Translations under genes and position numbers: made by a program
Origin: Nemertoderma westbladi
Lineage: Eukaryota > Xenacoelomorpha > Nemertodermatida > Nemertodermatidae
Length of the DNA stretch: 64,000 nt
Assembly (NCBI GenBank): GCA_032718475.1
Contig: JAUCBJ010008976.1
Span: forward strand, 62,001-126,000
Direction of reading: 5' to 3'
The notes under the pieces: model-generated
The model's database searches: none
Seen by the model: the letters and a program-made list of their open reading frames with translations, nothing else
Told to the model about the DNA's origin: nothing
Shown here: positions 1 through 10,403 of the stretch, piece after piece
Position numbering within the stretch: the first letter of the stretch is position 1
Layout of the letters: each line of letters opens with the position of its first letter

Positions 1-2
1 GT

Positions 3-2717
3 AGGCCTTCTGACCAGTCTCTCCAAGAAGCATTGGCTCTACTCAATGTTGTTAAGAACAGCAAGACAAGAATCCTGAAGTTTGTCCCCCGTGGGGTAAG
101 AGTGCAGGTAGCTAAGAAACTCGACGCTTGTGTCCAGGCTGTCTTATTGTCCAATGATTACCAGTCTTGGTCCAAGCTCCTTCTTATGCCTCACCTTTGC
201 TTGTTGAGACCAGAAAGAGGTGGCCGTAAGAAAAGAGTATCTTTGGCTTCCCTGGTCAATCGACAATGTGCCGCATTTAACTCTACACTGAATGTAGCTG
301 AGTTTGCTGCTAGCTTCCCAAAACATAACACCTCCAAGCGACAAAAGCCACCACCAGGTGACCCTGACAATCAAGCTCAAGCACATCTAGCATCAGCAAT
401 CTCTCAGAAACTGGATGAAGGGGACATCCGGGGAGCGGTTCGTATTGCTACATGTGAGGACACTATAGCTGCTGTTGACCAACAGACTTTCAATGAGCTG
501 CAGGCAAAGCATCCACCATGTCCTACCGACAGACGCCCTTTCCCTGAACAATTGGACCCAGAGCCTATCTTTGTCAGTACCAAGGCAGTAAAGTCAGCTA
601 TTGAAAGCTTCAACCCAGGGTCTGCTGCAGGCCTGTCTGGTTTGCGCCCTCAACATCTCAAGGATTTGATCTCAAAACGCTCTGGTGATTCTGGATTAAC
701 ACTACTGTCTTCCACAACAGCTCTCATTAATGTTTGCCTAGCTGGAAATGTCCCCTTATCTATAAGTCCTGTCCTGGTGGGGGCTTCCCTGACAGCTTTT
801 AACAAGACAGATGGTGGCATCCGTCCGATAGCCATTGGTGAAACACTACGGCGTATAGCCGCAAAATGCGCTTCCCATAAGTTAGCTGAAAAGTTTTCAG
901 ATAAATTTGTACCTCTCCAACTTGGTTTCGGGATCTCTGGTGGTGCAGAAGCTGCTATCCATGCTCTATCAGATTTCATTTCAGTAGCCTCTGAAGAAGA
1001 TGTTGTTGTTAAGCTTGATTTCTCAAATGCTTTCAATACCATCTGTAGGGATCATGTAGCCGAACGCATTGCCATTGAAGCACCAGAGCTACTCCCATTC
1101 TCCCGCCTTTGCTACGAAAACCCTTCATTCCTCCCATTCGGGGATTTCCTTCTGTTCTCAGAGGAAGGATTCCAACAAGGCGACCCTGTTGCTGTTTTTG
1201 GGTTCTGCCTGGGCCTTCACCAGCAACTTGAAGATCTGCAGGCCTCACTCAAAGCAGGATACATTGATGACGTATCAGCTGGTGGAAAGTGGGACCACAT
1301 CCTTGCAGTACTTATCAAGTTCAGGTCTGCTTGTGAGCAAATAGGCCTTTGTCTTAATGTTATGAAATGTGAGGTGACCATCTTCCATAATGATAAGGCT
1401 AGGCATGACCAGATACTGGAAGCCTTCCAGACTGACTTCCCCAACATTAGGGAAACTTTGCCCAGAGACATCCTCCTCCTTGGAGCCCCAATAGGCAAGG
1501 CAGCTATAGAATCTTCATTGAACGATAAGCTTGCAAATCTCACTCTGTTCCAGTCCAGACTTAAGCTCGTTTGCTACCATGATGCGTTCTTCTTGCTAAA
1601 GAACTGTTTGGCAGTCCCTAAGCTGGTCTACTTGCTCCGCACAACACCAACTTTTGCATTCCCTGATGTTCTACGCCGTATTGACAACTGCATTAAAGAC
1701 ACCTTAATAGATGTTACCAATTCGGAGCTTACCCCGTCTATATTCAAGCAGGCCTGCCTACCAGCTCGATATGGAGGACTTGGAATACCACCAATCTCAG
1801 TCATTGCTCCATGTGCATTCCTGTCTTCCACATTAATGAACTGCACACTACGCACAGCTATCTTTGACATCGGCGATGCTCCTCCACTCCCAGAGCGAGC
1901 ACAGGCATTAAAACTCTGGCGCGATTATTCATTGACAAATGAAATTCCCACAAACCCCTCAAGACAACGTAACTGGCTAGAGCCTATTTACTAAACCCAA
2001 TTTGAGGAGCTCATTCACAGTTCTGATAATTTAGCTGTTGCCCGTCTGAAAGGCTGCCGAGCACCAGGATCAGGGGACTGGCTTAATGCTCTGCCGTCAT
2101 GAACTCTTGCGCTTCGCCTCTCAGACAAGGAGTTTGGAATTGCAGTTTCTCTCCGTCTAGGTGTACCTGTATGCTCCCAGCACATATGCATGTGCGGCAC
2201 CTTAGTTGATGAGACTGCAAACCATGCTCTTGTCTGCAAACACACCAAGAGCCGAAATGGTCGCCACCGCCTTTGCAACAACGCAATCTACCATGGGCTA
2301 ATCGCTGCAGAGATGCCTTCAACCCTGGAGCCAATAGGATTATGTAGCTCATCCTGCAAACGCCCAGATGGTTCTACATTGCTGCCTTGGAATAGAGGGA
2401 AGCCGCTAGTGTGGGACTTCACATGTACACACAGATTGGCTGCCTCTTATTCATCTTCTGCTGGACTAGATGGAGCTTCAGTTGCAGACCTGGCAGAGGC
2501 TAGAAAGCTCGATAAGTACAAGGAGCTATCTAATAGTTATATTGTGCAACCAGTTGCATTTGAAACCCTGGGTGGTATTGGCCCATGCTCCTTGGCATTT
2601 CTCCGAGAGGTTGGTAGACGCATTGAGAGTAGCACAGGAAACAAACGTGCCACTGAATTTCTCCGTCAACGAATTGGGATCTGTGTTCAGATCGGCAATG
2701 CCTCCTGCGTGACATAA
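3..2717 (+). pseudogene. RLE-type non-LTR retrotransposon polyprotein, two in-frame stops, 5' end cut by window
   Basis: One reading frame runs from the left edge of the window to 2717, broken only by TAA at 1992-1994 and TGA at 2100-2102; both sides stay in the same frame. Reverse transcriptase motifs are visible in order: RPIAIGETLRR (about 821), the motif A aspartate in LDFSNAFN (about 1015-1037), QQGDP (about 1174-1188) and the catalytic YIDD (about 1260-1271). After the second stop comes a CxC...HxxxC cluster (about 2187-2235), then a PD-(D/E)xK-like endonuclease core: RPDG near 2360 and WDFT near 2412, followed by an AE..K..KY helix. Family knowledge: non-LTR elements with a C-terminal restriction-like endonuclease cut the target and prime cDNA there. 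No ATG is visible at the start because the frame is open to base 3. The copy is probably dead but recent, since only two stops interrupt about 905 codons. The exact clade is not certain. Confidence 0.85.
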
Positions 2718-3527
2718 TCTTTCGGTTTGGGTGAAATGGAGGGGTACAGGGAGAGACAGGGGAGACACCTCTAGACCAGACTGCTGATTTACCCTAAACC
2801 CCGTTGCTCTACTTGTTTTTCTTCAGTTTCTCCTAAATTGTAGTAGTCCTATTCTGTTGTTGTTTTATTTTTAATGATATACTGTATGCTTGAGTCTGTC
2901 AAAATATGTTGTTTTATCAGTTTTTCAGTTCTCTAGTTTGTCAAAATTTATTGTTGCTTTATTGGTTCTATAGTTTCTCCTAATTTGTTGTAGTCCTATT
3001 CTGTTATTATTTTCTTTTAATGATACAATAGTGTTTTACTGTGATAATTATTTTACTATATTTAATTAAAAATTGTTAAACTGTTTCTATAGTTAATTTA
3101 TTTCATTATTTTATTTAATAAATAGAGTTAATATCATTAATTTTTTGAATTAATTTTTTTAGAACTAATAATTATTGTTTATACGTGTGTCGAATTGTGT
3201 GCCTTAACAGCTAAAAGTAGTTCATTTTAATATCTCTGATATCTTTATTATACTTCATACTTCGGCAAAATTCTGCATGGACATACTTTCAACAATGTGA
3301 CACCAATAGAGCAAAATAAACATGTTTATATGTTTGGGGGTATATGTGTTGATAGTAAGTAATATAAATATAATTAGTATTAAATAATTACTTAAATTGT
3401 ATTAATTTTAAAAGCCACCCATGAAATATTTTAATTTTTGTTATTTTTTACATTACGAGACCAACTAAGCTCAATAAAGTAGTTTTCATGAACGAGGTCT
3501 TTTGCCAAAAATCCGTTAACTGTGCAA
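2718..3527 (+). other. AT-rich 3' region of the RLE element and flank
   Basis: No gene is seen. A roughly 52-bp direct repeat (2828-2878 and 2972-3023, both around TCCTATTCTGTT followed by TTTAATGATA) lies about 145 bp apart, probably in the retroelement's 3' untranslated region. The rest is low-complexity AT sequence, and the 3' end of the element could not be placed. Confidence 0.5.
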
Positions 3528-4577
3528 TTGGAACTAAGTTCGCATCATTGGAACTAAATTCGCTAAAATTGGCACTAAATTCGTTTCCATTGGAACTAAA
3601 TTCGCATGAGGCTTAAGAGGAATCTTTCTAGTAGCTTTGTCTGAATTAGAGGGCGATAGTAACTGAAAACATTACAATATCAGGCTCTGGCTCTGTGCTA
3701 ACAGAGCCGGTATATTTGGGTGAATTTATGATTATGTGATTATTATTGATGAGAGAATTTATATTATAGCGTACTAAAAAATCTAAAAAAAAAAAAAAAA
3801 GTGTAAAGTAAATTTCTCATATTTTAAAGAAATTTTACGAATTAAATATATAAACTTGCTACTATTATTACCCATCGAATAGCATAAAAGTAAATAATAA
3901 ATTAATTATTCAAATGTTGCTTCCATTGGAACTAAATTCGCTTGCATCGGAACTACTACTACTAGGATCGGCATGCTGCATTGCAGCTGCATTTTTAAGA
4001 ATGCTGTGCCGGCTTATCGACAAAATTGCACCGCCACAACTCCCTATCACCCATGACATTTGCTAGATCATCCGCATCTTCAAGGCCAGTTTCCTTTAAG
4101 ATGCGTCTCAAGAATGTCATGGGCTGTCCACCATGCTTATTCACTCCATGAGGCTGCCCAAAGTACAAGATTATGCACTGGCTGGTCCTCACGGCGAAAG
4201 CAATGTCCTGCAAAGCGGAGGCGATTTTGTTCTAGTGTCAAGCTTGGGGCAACCAATGAGACACCTCCAATGTTATATAGTGTCTGGTTGGAGAGGTGTG
4301 CATTGTACTTGACACAATGAACCCGGAGTAGCATGCTTGTGAATGTGCCATCCAGAGATTTGGTGTCCTCAGCAGTTAGAGCCCAGCATGGACTTCCATA
4401 GAGGAGTACTGGAACTACTGCTGCTCTAAATAATCGGACCTTAAGTTTCCGATTAATTCTCGGTGACTTCCAAATCCTGGAAAGCCTATTCAAGGTATTG
4501 GAACTAAGTTCGCATCCATTGGAACTAAATTCGTTTTGGTTTTATTCTAGTTATTGGAACTAAGTTCGCTTAAATTG
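3528..4577. repeat. Interrupted minisatellite with core TTGGAACTAAATTCGC
   Basis: Nine or so copies of a short unit with core TTGGAACTAA(A/G)TTCGC occur in three clusters: about 3528-3607, 3927-3955 and 4497-4577. An AT-rich stretch separates the first two clusters and a truncated LINE copy separates the last two. This looks like one minisatellite split by later insertions. The middle AT-rich stretch (3610-3926) holds nothing recognisable. Confidence 0.65.
3952..4496 (-). pseudogene. 5'-truncated RTE-like LINE copy (3' end of RT ORF), frameshifted
   Basis: The sequence is nearly identical to the 3' end of the longer LINE copy at 5941-7458 and codes on the minus strand for the RT C-terminal region (NRLSRIWKSPRINRK through FVDKPAQHS). 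An extra C near 4157, absent from the matching site at about 6142 in the longer copy, shifts the frame so the ORF breaks into 4137-4493 and 3995-4213. The 3' tail is a short (TAG)n on the coding strand. Both flanks carry the minisatellite word GGAACTA, which could be a target-site duplication but cannot be told from the minisatellite itself. Confidence 0.85.
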
Positions 4578-4639
4578 TACTGTAACTAAGTACGGGGAAT
4601 CGCGTCTCGAAGTTCCCGCACCGGCACCACAGTCAACCT

Positions 4640-4800
4640 ATATGGCACTGGGCTGGATGTCATGGTAAAAATGACGTCGACACAAACCCTGGTTTTGCCC
4701 AATCTGTCGCCAGAAAACGCAAGCTCGCAGCACATGAAGATGAGTGCAGGAAATCAGGAGTTGGATTTACCACTTTGGTTGTGGAGGCCTTATAAAGGCT
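4640..4800 (+). pseudogene. Possible relic of a second endonuclease-type retroelement
   Basis: In the frame ending at the TAA near 4795 the translation reads DVDTNPGF, then ARKRKLAAHEDECRKSG and FTTLVVEAL. This pattern (small residues, K...H...C, then a hydrophobic VVEAL strand) resembles the C-terminal part of restriction-like-endonuclease retroelements, comparable to the AE..K..KY...FETLG stretch of the element at 3-2717. Upstream the frame is lost. The call rests on pattern resemblance over about 40 residues only, and it may be something else. Confidence 0.3.
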
Positions 4801-5279
4801 GGGACCACCAAACTCCTGTTAGTAATGTGGGTTCATTGAGAATAATATATTTATTATGTCGTAAGTATATGACTACATAATTTACTTACAATTAATTATT
4901 TTGGCCCTGAACAACTCTTCACTCTTCAGAGACGCAGCAAGAAAAATTCCAGAGGCACTGACCAATTTGTGTTACAGAAAATGATAAAGAATGATTCTAT
5001 TATCTTATCCCCTCGCATTTTATAGTGTGCTATGTCGTACAGTTGAGTAAGCGACATTTGGTGTAAAACCGCCTTCAGTGTTAAACGTTCCACTTCGTGT
5101 TGCTGTAGAAACAATAACTGTATGTTTAAAATCGATTATGTTAAAGTAGAGAAACATCGTTGAGTTAGTATTGCATTTAATTTAGATTGATTTAGTCTTT
5201 CTTAGAACAATAAAATGTAAATCTAGCAACGGAAATGTAGTTTGAACTGCAGCTACTTCAACTTCATTAGACAAACGAC
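4801..5279. other. Unassigned AT-rich sequence
   Basis: No coding region, structured RNA or repeat longer than a few bases was recognised here. Confidence 0.5.
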
Positions 5280-5472
5280 AGTCAACGTTAGTCAACCGAC
5301 AGCCGACATTTGTCAACCGACAGCCGACATTTGTCAACCGACAGCCGACATTTGTCTACCGACAGCCGACACGAGTCAACCGACAGCCGGCGTTAGTCAA
5401 CCGACAGCCGACATTTGTCAACCGACAGCTGACACGAGTCAACCGACAGCCGACATTAGTCAACCGACAGCT
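5280..5472. repeat. 21-bp minisatellite, array 1
   Basis: About nine head-to-tail copies of a 21-bp unit (GTCAACCGACAGCCGACATTT and variants ending ACGAG or TTAGT). Because 21 is a multiple of three, the array gives an open frame on the plus strand with a repeating QPTADI peptide. This is a by-product of the repeat and shows no sign of being a gene. The same unit forms the longer array at 8505-8930. Confidence 0.9.
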
Positions 5473-5930
5473 TTTGCTGCCAATGCTAACTGTATACAGA
5501 AATCTTATAGTTTCATCGGGTTATTATTCGGTTTCATTGCATATAATATTTGTGCTTCGTATGTATTGAATAGCACACAAAATTGTTTATATTGTTGCCT
5601 AACAACAGTTGTGGTATCACTGGACTCTCATTGGTAACTACCGAAGCCAGTATTCTTGCGTCTTATTGGCTGTTCTATTTTTACCGAACATTGCGTATTC
5701 ATATATAACTGCTGTCAGCCTCTATAGGGCAGGGCTTAACCTTAATAACATCTTAGGTAATTTACATCGATTTTATAGCCTAGTAAGTCACGTTAGTTAT
5801 AGTGGCCTACGATATTTTACCTAATCACTTGTATTAACAACTAATTGCTTGCATTAACAACTAATCATTTGCAATCTATTATTAATGCATTACTTGTTGA
5901 TTAATATATTGGACCATAGATCAAATCAAA
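5473..5930. other. Unassigned spacer between minisatellite and LINE
   Basis: No gene was recognised. Near 5822-5872 the word AACTAAT(T/C) recurs in a short degenerate repeat. Confidence 0.5.
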
Positions 5931-7469
5931 TCGATTTCCACTACTACTAGGATCGGCATGCTGCATTGCAGCTGCATTTTTAAGAATGCTGTGCCGGCTT
6001 GTCAACAAAATTGCACCGCCACAACTCCCTATTACCCATGACATTTGCTAGATCATCCGCATCTTTAAGGCCAGTGTCCTTTAAGATGCGTCTCAAGAAA
6101 GTCATGGGCTGTCCACCGTGCTTATTCACTCCATGAGGCTGCCAAAGTACAAGATTATGCACTGGCTGGTCCTCACGGCGAAAGCAATGTCCTGCAAAGC
6201 GGAGGCGATTTTGTTCTAGTGTCAAGCTTGGGGGAACCAATGAGACACCTCCAATGTTATATAGTGTCTGGTTGGAGATGTGTGCATTGTACTTGACACA
6301 ATGAACCCGGCGTAGCATTCTTGTGAATGTGCCATCCAGAGATTTGGTGTCCTCAGCAGTTAGAGCCCAGCATGGACTCCCATAGAGGAGTACTGGAACT
6401 ACTGCTGCTCTAAATAATCGGACTTTAAGTTTCCGATTAATTCTCGGTGACTTCCAAATCCTGGAAAGCCTATTCAAGGCTGCCCATGCCTTTCCCTTAC
6501 GTATTCGAAGTTCCTCACCTGACTTCCGGATCCATGATCCCAGGTAACAGAAGTCGTCCACATGCTCAAGCATACCATCCTTGGAGCTTATGCTCATCCG
6601 ATCAGAGACTTGCTGAGGACTTTCAAGGTTAACTGTCAGAATTTTGGTCTTTCTGGAGTTAATAAAAAGACCAACACTAGAAGCAGCATGTTCTAATGAG
6701 CTGAGGAGCCGTTGGGCTCCCTCTAATGATTCTGATAGTACTCCTAAGTCATCAGCAAAGTCTAGATCAGTTAGGTACTTGGCAGGATTTCCTCGACTTC
6801 TGGAGCCAGTAGGTGGAGTTATCATCACCCCATCATCATTATGATGATCTAAGGACATGCGTAGAACATAATCAACCACAATAATGAACAAGAATGGTGC
6901 AAGTGTGTCTCCTTGGAGGACGCCCCATAACACTTCAAATGGTTCTGTGTCACCGTCAACAGTAGACACAAATGTTGTCGAACCATCGTATACTGATCTG
7001 ATTGCTGCAATAATTTCATCAGGAATCCCATATAATGAAAGTATGCTGAACATACGTGAGCGAGAGACTGAATCAAAGGCCTTGAAGAAGTCAACAAAGA
7101 TAACAGCCAGATGCCTGTCTTTCTTTTTTGATAATTCTTCAATTATCCTTCTAAGTGCCAAAATGGGCTCCATGGTCCCACGACCTTTACGGAACCCATT
7201 CTGATTTCCACGGAGCAGTCTCTCAATGGGATCCCTGATGCGATTTAATAGAATCCTATTGTATAGTTTTGCAGCAATCGAGATCAATGAGATTCCCCGA
7301 AAAGAACCATAGAGTGTTAGGTTGCCCTTCTTGGGAACTGGCACCAACTTATTTGTTTTCATTTCTTGTGGGACTCTTGTTGTACGGTACATGTCTACTA
7401 TGATGGGATAGATGAGCTTTAAACACTCAGGTATTTTAAAGACCTCGATTTAAAGACGTCGATTTCCAC
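5931..7469 (-). mobile_element. RTE-like LINE insertion with 11-bp target-site duplication
   Basis: The word TCGATTTCCAC occurs at 5931-5941 and again at 7459-7469 and brackets the element, as expected of a TSD from target-primed reverse transcription. The 3' end (left, minus-strand element) carries a short (TAG)n tail and matches base for base the 3' end of the copy at 3952. The 5' end is truncated inside the reverse transcriptase, which is usual for LINEs. Confidence 0.85.
5980..7449 (-). CDS. Reverse transcriptase ORF of RTE-like LINE (5'-truncated, otherwise open)
   Basis: This is the C-terminal part of a non-LTR reverse transcriptase, open on the minus strand from a stop at 7450-7452 to 5980. 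The frame continues upstream of the first ATG (7390-7392) with sequence fitting the same protein. Motifs in order: KLVPVPKKGN, FRGISLIS, NQNGFRKGRGT, the motif A aspartate in VIFVDFFKAFDSV, the motif B region GVLQGDTLAPFLF, and the catalytic DLDFADDLGVLS. A thumb and C-terminal region follows, ending FVDKPAQHS. No endonuclease domain remains. The RTE-like assignment is from the overall pattern of the DLDFADD block and the RGISLIS block; a related clade cannot be excluded. No internal stops are seen, so the copy is fairly young, but it lacks the parts needed for autonomous movement. Confidence 0.8.
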   Translation of the reverse strand: MEVFKIPECLKLIYPIIVDMYRTTRVPQEMKTNKLVPVPKKGNLTLYGSFRGISLISIAAKLYNRILLNRIRDPIERLLRGNQNGFRKGRGTMEPILALRRIIEELSKKKDRHLAVIFVDFFKAFDSVSRSRMFSILSLYGIPDEIIAAIRSVYDGSTTFVSTVDGDTEPFEVLWGVLQGDTLAPFLFIIVVDYVLRMSLDHHNDDGVMITPPTGSRSRGNPAKYLTDLDFADDLGVLSESLEGAQRLLSSLEHAASSVGLFINSRKTKILTVNLESPQQVSDRMSISSKDGMLEHVDDFCYLGSWIRKSGEELRIRKGKAWAALNRLSRIWKSPRINRKLKVRLFRAAVVPVLLYGSPCWALTAEDTKSLDGTFTRMLRRVHCVKYNAHISNQTLYNIGGVSLVPPSLTLEQNRLRFAGHCFRREDQPVHNLVLWQPHGVNKHGGQPMTFLRRILKDTGLKDADDLANVMGNRELWRCNFVDKPAQHS

Positions 7470-8504
7470 ACGGTGAGTGTAAGTGCGCCTTGTCAGTAAT
7501 AAGATTCGGTTCATTTAATGCGAATGTGTGAGTCCACAGTATTGTTATATTATTCCCAACTAGTAACTATTATTTACCAGCGATGAAAGTGATTCGAGTA
7601 AATCGTGCGCTTACCACACACTAGGCAAAGTAGCATCCTACCTGTGATATATGTAAATCAAACGTACATTTACTAGCCAACAACACAATATAACGGAACG
7701 GTTTACACGTAACTATCGTACCCCTTTGAAGCAGTTTGTAAGTGCTGAGGCCTTATACTTACAGTAACTAATTCTAGATCTCGTTAAGATATATATATTA
7801 GATAATTACAGAAAAAAGAGCAAGTTTGTTGTTGCTGACTTCCGGTATATATAGCGGTGAGAAACGGGTCGGGCAAATTCAATATAACCCCAATATTCCA
7901 GTGCTACGGCAGTAACCCGGATATAAGGGAGTCATACGAGACACACCTTCAGAAGTTATTGCGCCCAACATTAAACTCACCTCTCTCCACGGCCGATATA
8001 TACAACAACAACAAAAGAAGGGAATACCCCCCACCGCCCCGCCCACCACTACTGCTCCATTGTTATCAACCGCATCGACTAATGACATAGGGCATTAGTT
8101 ACAACAACGGCCCCTACGACCAATATTGCTAGGGCCCAACCTTTATATATTTCTACAAACTCAAATATTTAATAATAGTCCTGAAGAGGTAATCCGAAAT
8201 GCATTGACTCATTATTATTTAATTTGATCATTTTTACCTTATTTATTAAAAAAAACCGTTTTTACTGTCATAATGTTAACCTAATAATTTAATATAATTT
8301 GACTAATAATATCTATAATTTTTTATTCTCGAATTTCGAAAAACTCGAATTTTGATTGTTTCTCACCGCTATATTAGATAATATATATACCCCCACACTT
8401 GCGTGAGTGTTCATGTTATATGCGGCAGGTATACCGAGGCTTTGATAACACTCATAAGAACTACATAACGGCTTACTAGGCATTTTCAGGTTAGCCTCCC
8501 ATAA
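7470..8504. other. Unassigned sequence with a 17-bp inverted repeat
   Basis: No gene was recognised; a short plus-strand open frame at 7857-8090 has no family features. The 17-mer ATATAGCGGTGAGAAAC at 7849-7865 is matched exactly in inverted orientation at 8358-8374, and both sides are followed outward by ATTAGATAA-type AT sequence. A small non-autonomous element with terminal inverted repeats is possible but not shown. Confidence 0.45.
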
Positions 8505-8930
8505 ACAACAGCCGACATTAGTCAACCAAAAGCCGACACGAGTCAAACGACAGCCGACGTTAGTCATCCGACAGCCGACATTATTCAACCAACAGCTGAC
8601 ACGAGTCAACCGACAGCCGACACGAGTCAAACGACAGCCGACGTTAGACATCCGACAGCCGACATTTGTCAACCGACAGCCAACACGAGTAAAACGACAG
8701 CCGACGTTAGACATCCGACAGCCGACATTTGTCAACCGACATCTGACGCGAGTCAACCGACAGCTGACACGAGTTAACCGACAGCCGACATTGGTCAACC
8801 GACAGCCGACATTGGTCAACCGACAGCCGACATTAGTCAACTGACAGCCGACATTGGACAATCGACAACCGACATTGGACAATCGACAGTCGGTATTAGA
8901 CAACTGACAGCTGATATTAATCGGCTGTCG
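8505..8930. repeat. 21-bp minisatellite, array 2
   Basis: About 20 degenerate copies of the 21-bp unit also present at 5280-5472 (GACAGCCGACATTAGTCAACC and variants). The array decays to the right into near-palindromic copies (CAGCTGATATTAATCGGCTG). The minus-strand open frame across it (repeating CRLTNVG) results from the repeat length and is not a gene. Confidence 0.9.
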
Positions 8931-9074
8931 AAAATTAAAAAAACCCATGTTTTTTGGAAGACTTGATGGAAGCCTGAGGAAACCCATGTTTTTTGGAAAT
9001 TTTTCATTAAAAAAGTGGGGAAACTTTATTTAATTAAGAAACGTGCTTGAGGAGAAATTTCTTAAAGCTTATGA
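8931..9074. other. Flank left of the Polinton
   Basis: No gene. The word AAACCCATGTTTTTTGGA occurs twice (about 8940 and 8981). This is the sequence into which the 18.66-kb element inserted. Confidence 0.5.
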
Positions 9075-9080
9075 AATTAC
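9075..9080. repeat. Target-site duplication AATTAC, left of Polinton
   Basis: AATTAC directly abuts the element's terminal AG at 9081. The same six bases directly follow its terminal CT at 27737-27742. A 6-bp duplication with AG...CT termini is the signature of Polinton/Maverick integration. Confidence 0.9.
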
Positions 9081-9530
9081 AGTAGTAGGGTCTTGGTCCT
9101 CTCGGCGACACTTAGACCCCACTGACATGGATGTCATATGACACCCAATTATCACCCTATGGGTGTCATTGGGTGTCATTGGCGCCAGACTGTCTGGGTG
9201 ACACCTCCCAATTAGGCTAATTAGACCCTAATTGAAAGGTGTCATCAATTAATTACTACAATTAAACCCTAACAGGTGTCATATGACTCCTAATTAGGGT
9301 TTAATTGATTATCCTAATTAATCAGACTGATTAGCGCCCTGACACACAATGGGCATCAGTGTTGTCTAAGTGTCGCCGAGAGGAGCAAGAGGGTGTCATA
9401 AGTGACACCGCAGCTCTTTTATTCTTTAATACTTATTTATTTATATTTAATTTTAATTAATTATTTGCATTTTATTTTATTCGTATTTAATTCTAAATTA
9501 ATTATTCATTTGTACTTTATGGGTATACAG
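9081..9530. repeat. Left terminal inverted repeat of Polinton, outer part
   Basis: This part matches the reverse complement of about 27310-27736 with few changes. It is dense in GGTGTCA/TGACACC words, including palindromes such as GGTGTCATATGAC. The 20-mer CCTCTCGGCGACACTTAGAC at 9098-9117 recurs inverted at 9364-9383 within the same arm, so the first roughly 290 bp are themselves an imperfect inverted repeat. The arm resumes further inside at about 13038-13180 and at 13386-13407. Confidence 0.9.
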
Positions 9531-9883
9531 CTCCCTTACTGGTAACTAATTACTCCAGACAGCTTTATCGTTGACCTTTGACCTTTGACCCCCCAATTAG
9601 CTTTAACCAAGCAACAGCATATTAATGATAGATGTATCCAAGCGCCCCTGCCCCCACCCCGTGACAGCTCTGATTACTAATTACTCTTACATATATCCAA
9701 CCGCCTGCAGTTCCATAGTCTGCCGCTAGAGGGCGTATTATCTGAAAATTAACATCTTCTCTAACTTTGCTATTTTCAATTTAACTATTTATTTATATTT
9801 AATTTTAATTAATTAATTGTACTTTATTTTACTTTATTTATTCATTTGTAGTTTATTTTAAATTAATTAATTGTATATATTAC

Positions 9884-9887
<4 letters not shown>
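9531..9887. other. Insertion and duplicated TIR segment in left arm
   Basis: About 250 bp (9531-9780) absent from the right arm, with no recognised identity and containing a doubled GACCTTT, is followed by a second copy of the AT-rich TIR segment (9781-9887, TTTATATTTAATTTTAATTAA). The duplication of TIR sequence around the insert suggests rearrangement by slippage or recombination. Confidence 0.5.
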
Positions 9888-9957
<70 letters not shown>

Positions 9958-10169
9958 GGATTTACACATAGTGTAGGGGTCGCCCCCTGAAATAAAAACG
10001 TAATTCATGGAGACTAACAAAAATATACAATTTAGACTGAGTAGCACTATTAAAATAAAGTCAATCCAGTATTCGTTATCCGAGAAAATTAAAATATATT
10101 TATGTTTAATCCTGTTTGTTCATATGTTGTGCAATGTACGTACTGAAAGTGGTAAATAAAAAATATATG

Positions 10170-10395
10170 TATACAGCAAGTGATAAAAATATATATACAG
10201 CAAGTGATAAAAATATATATACAGCAAGTGATAAAAATATATATACAGCAAGTGATAAAAATATATATACAGCAACAGCAGGTATATATACAGCAAGTGA
10301 TAAAATTATAAATACAGCAACAGAGCAAGTGATGAAAATATATATACATCAACAGAAGGTACAGCAGGTGATAAAAATATAAATATTTTAGCAAG
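10170..10395. repeat. 24-bp tandem repeat in the LINE 3' region
   Basis: Six or more copies of GCAAGTGATAAAAATATATA plus CACA/TACA spacing, with degenerate variants (CAACAGCAGG, CAGAGCAAGTG) to the right. It lies between the LINE stop codon and its (AAT)n tail, so it is probably part of the 3' untranslated region. The minus-strand frame across it is a repeat artefact. Confidence 0.8.
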
Positions 10396-10403
10396 TAATA
10401 AAA

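Noticed and set aside
5242-5637. 131-codon frame with QPTADI repeats
   Set aside because: By-product of the 21-bp minisatellite; flanking codons show no protein features.
7857-8090. Short overlapping frames on both strands
   Set aside because: Around 70-77 codons, low-complexity (proline or glycine/cysteine runs), no conserved features.
8313-8987. 224-codon minus-strand frame with CRLTNVG repeats
   Set aside because: Same 21-bp minisatellite read on the other strand.
10089-10394. Open frames on both strands across the 24-bp tandem repeat
   Set aside because: Low-complexity repeat in the 3' region of a LINE.
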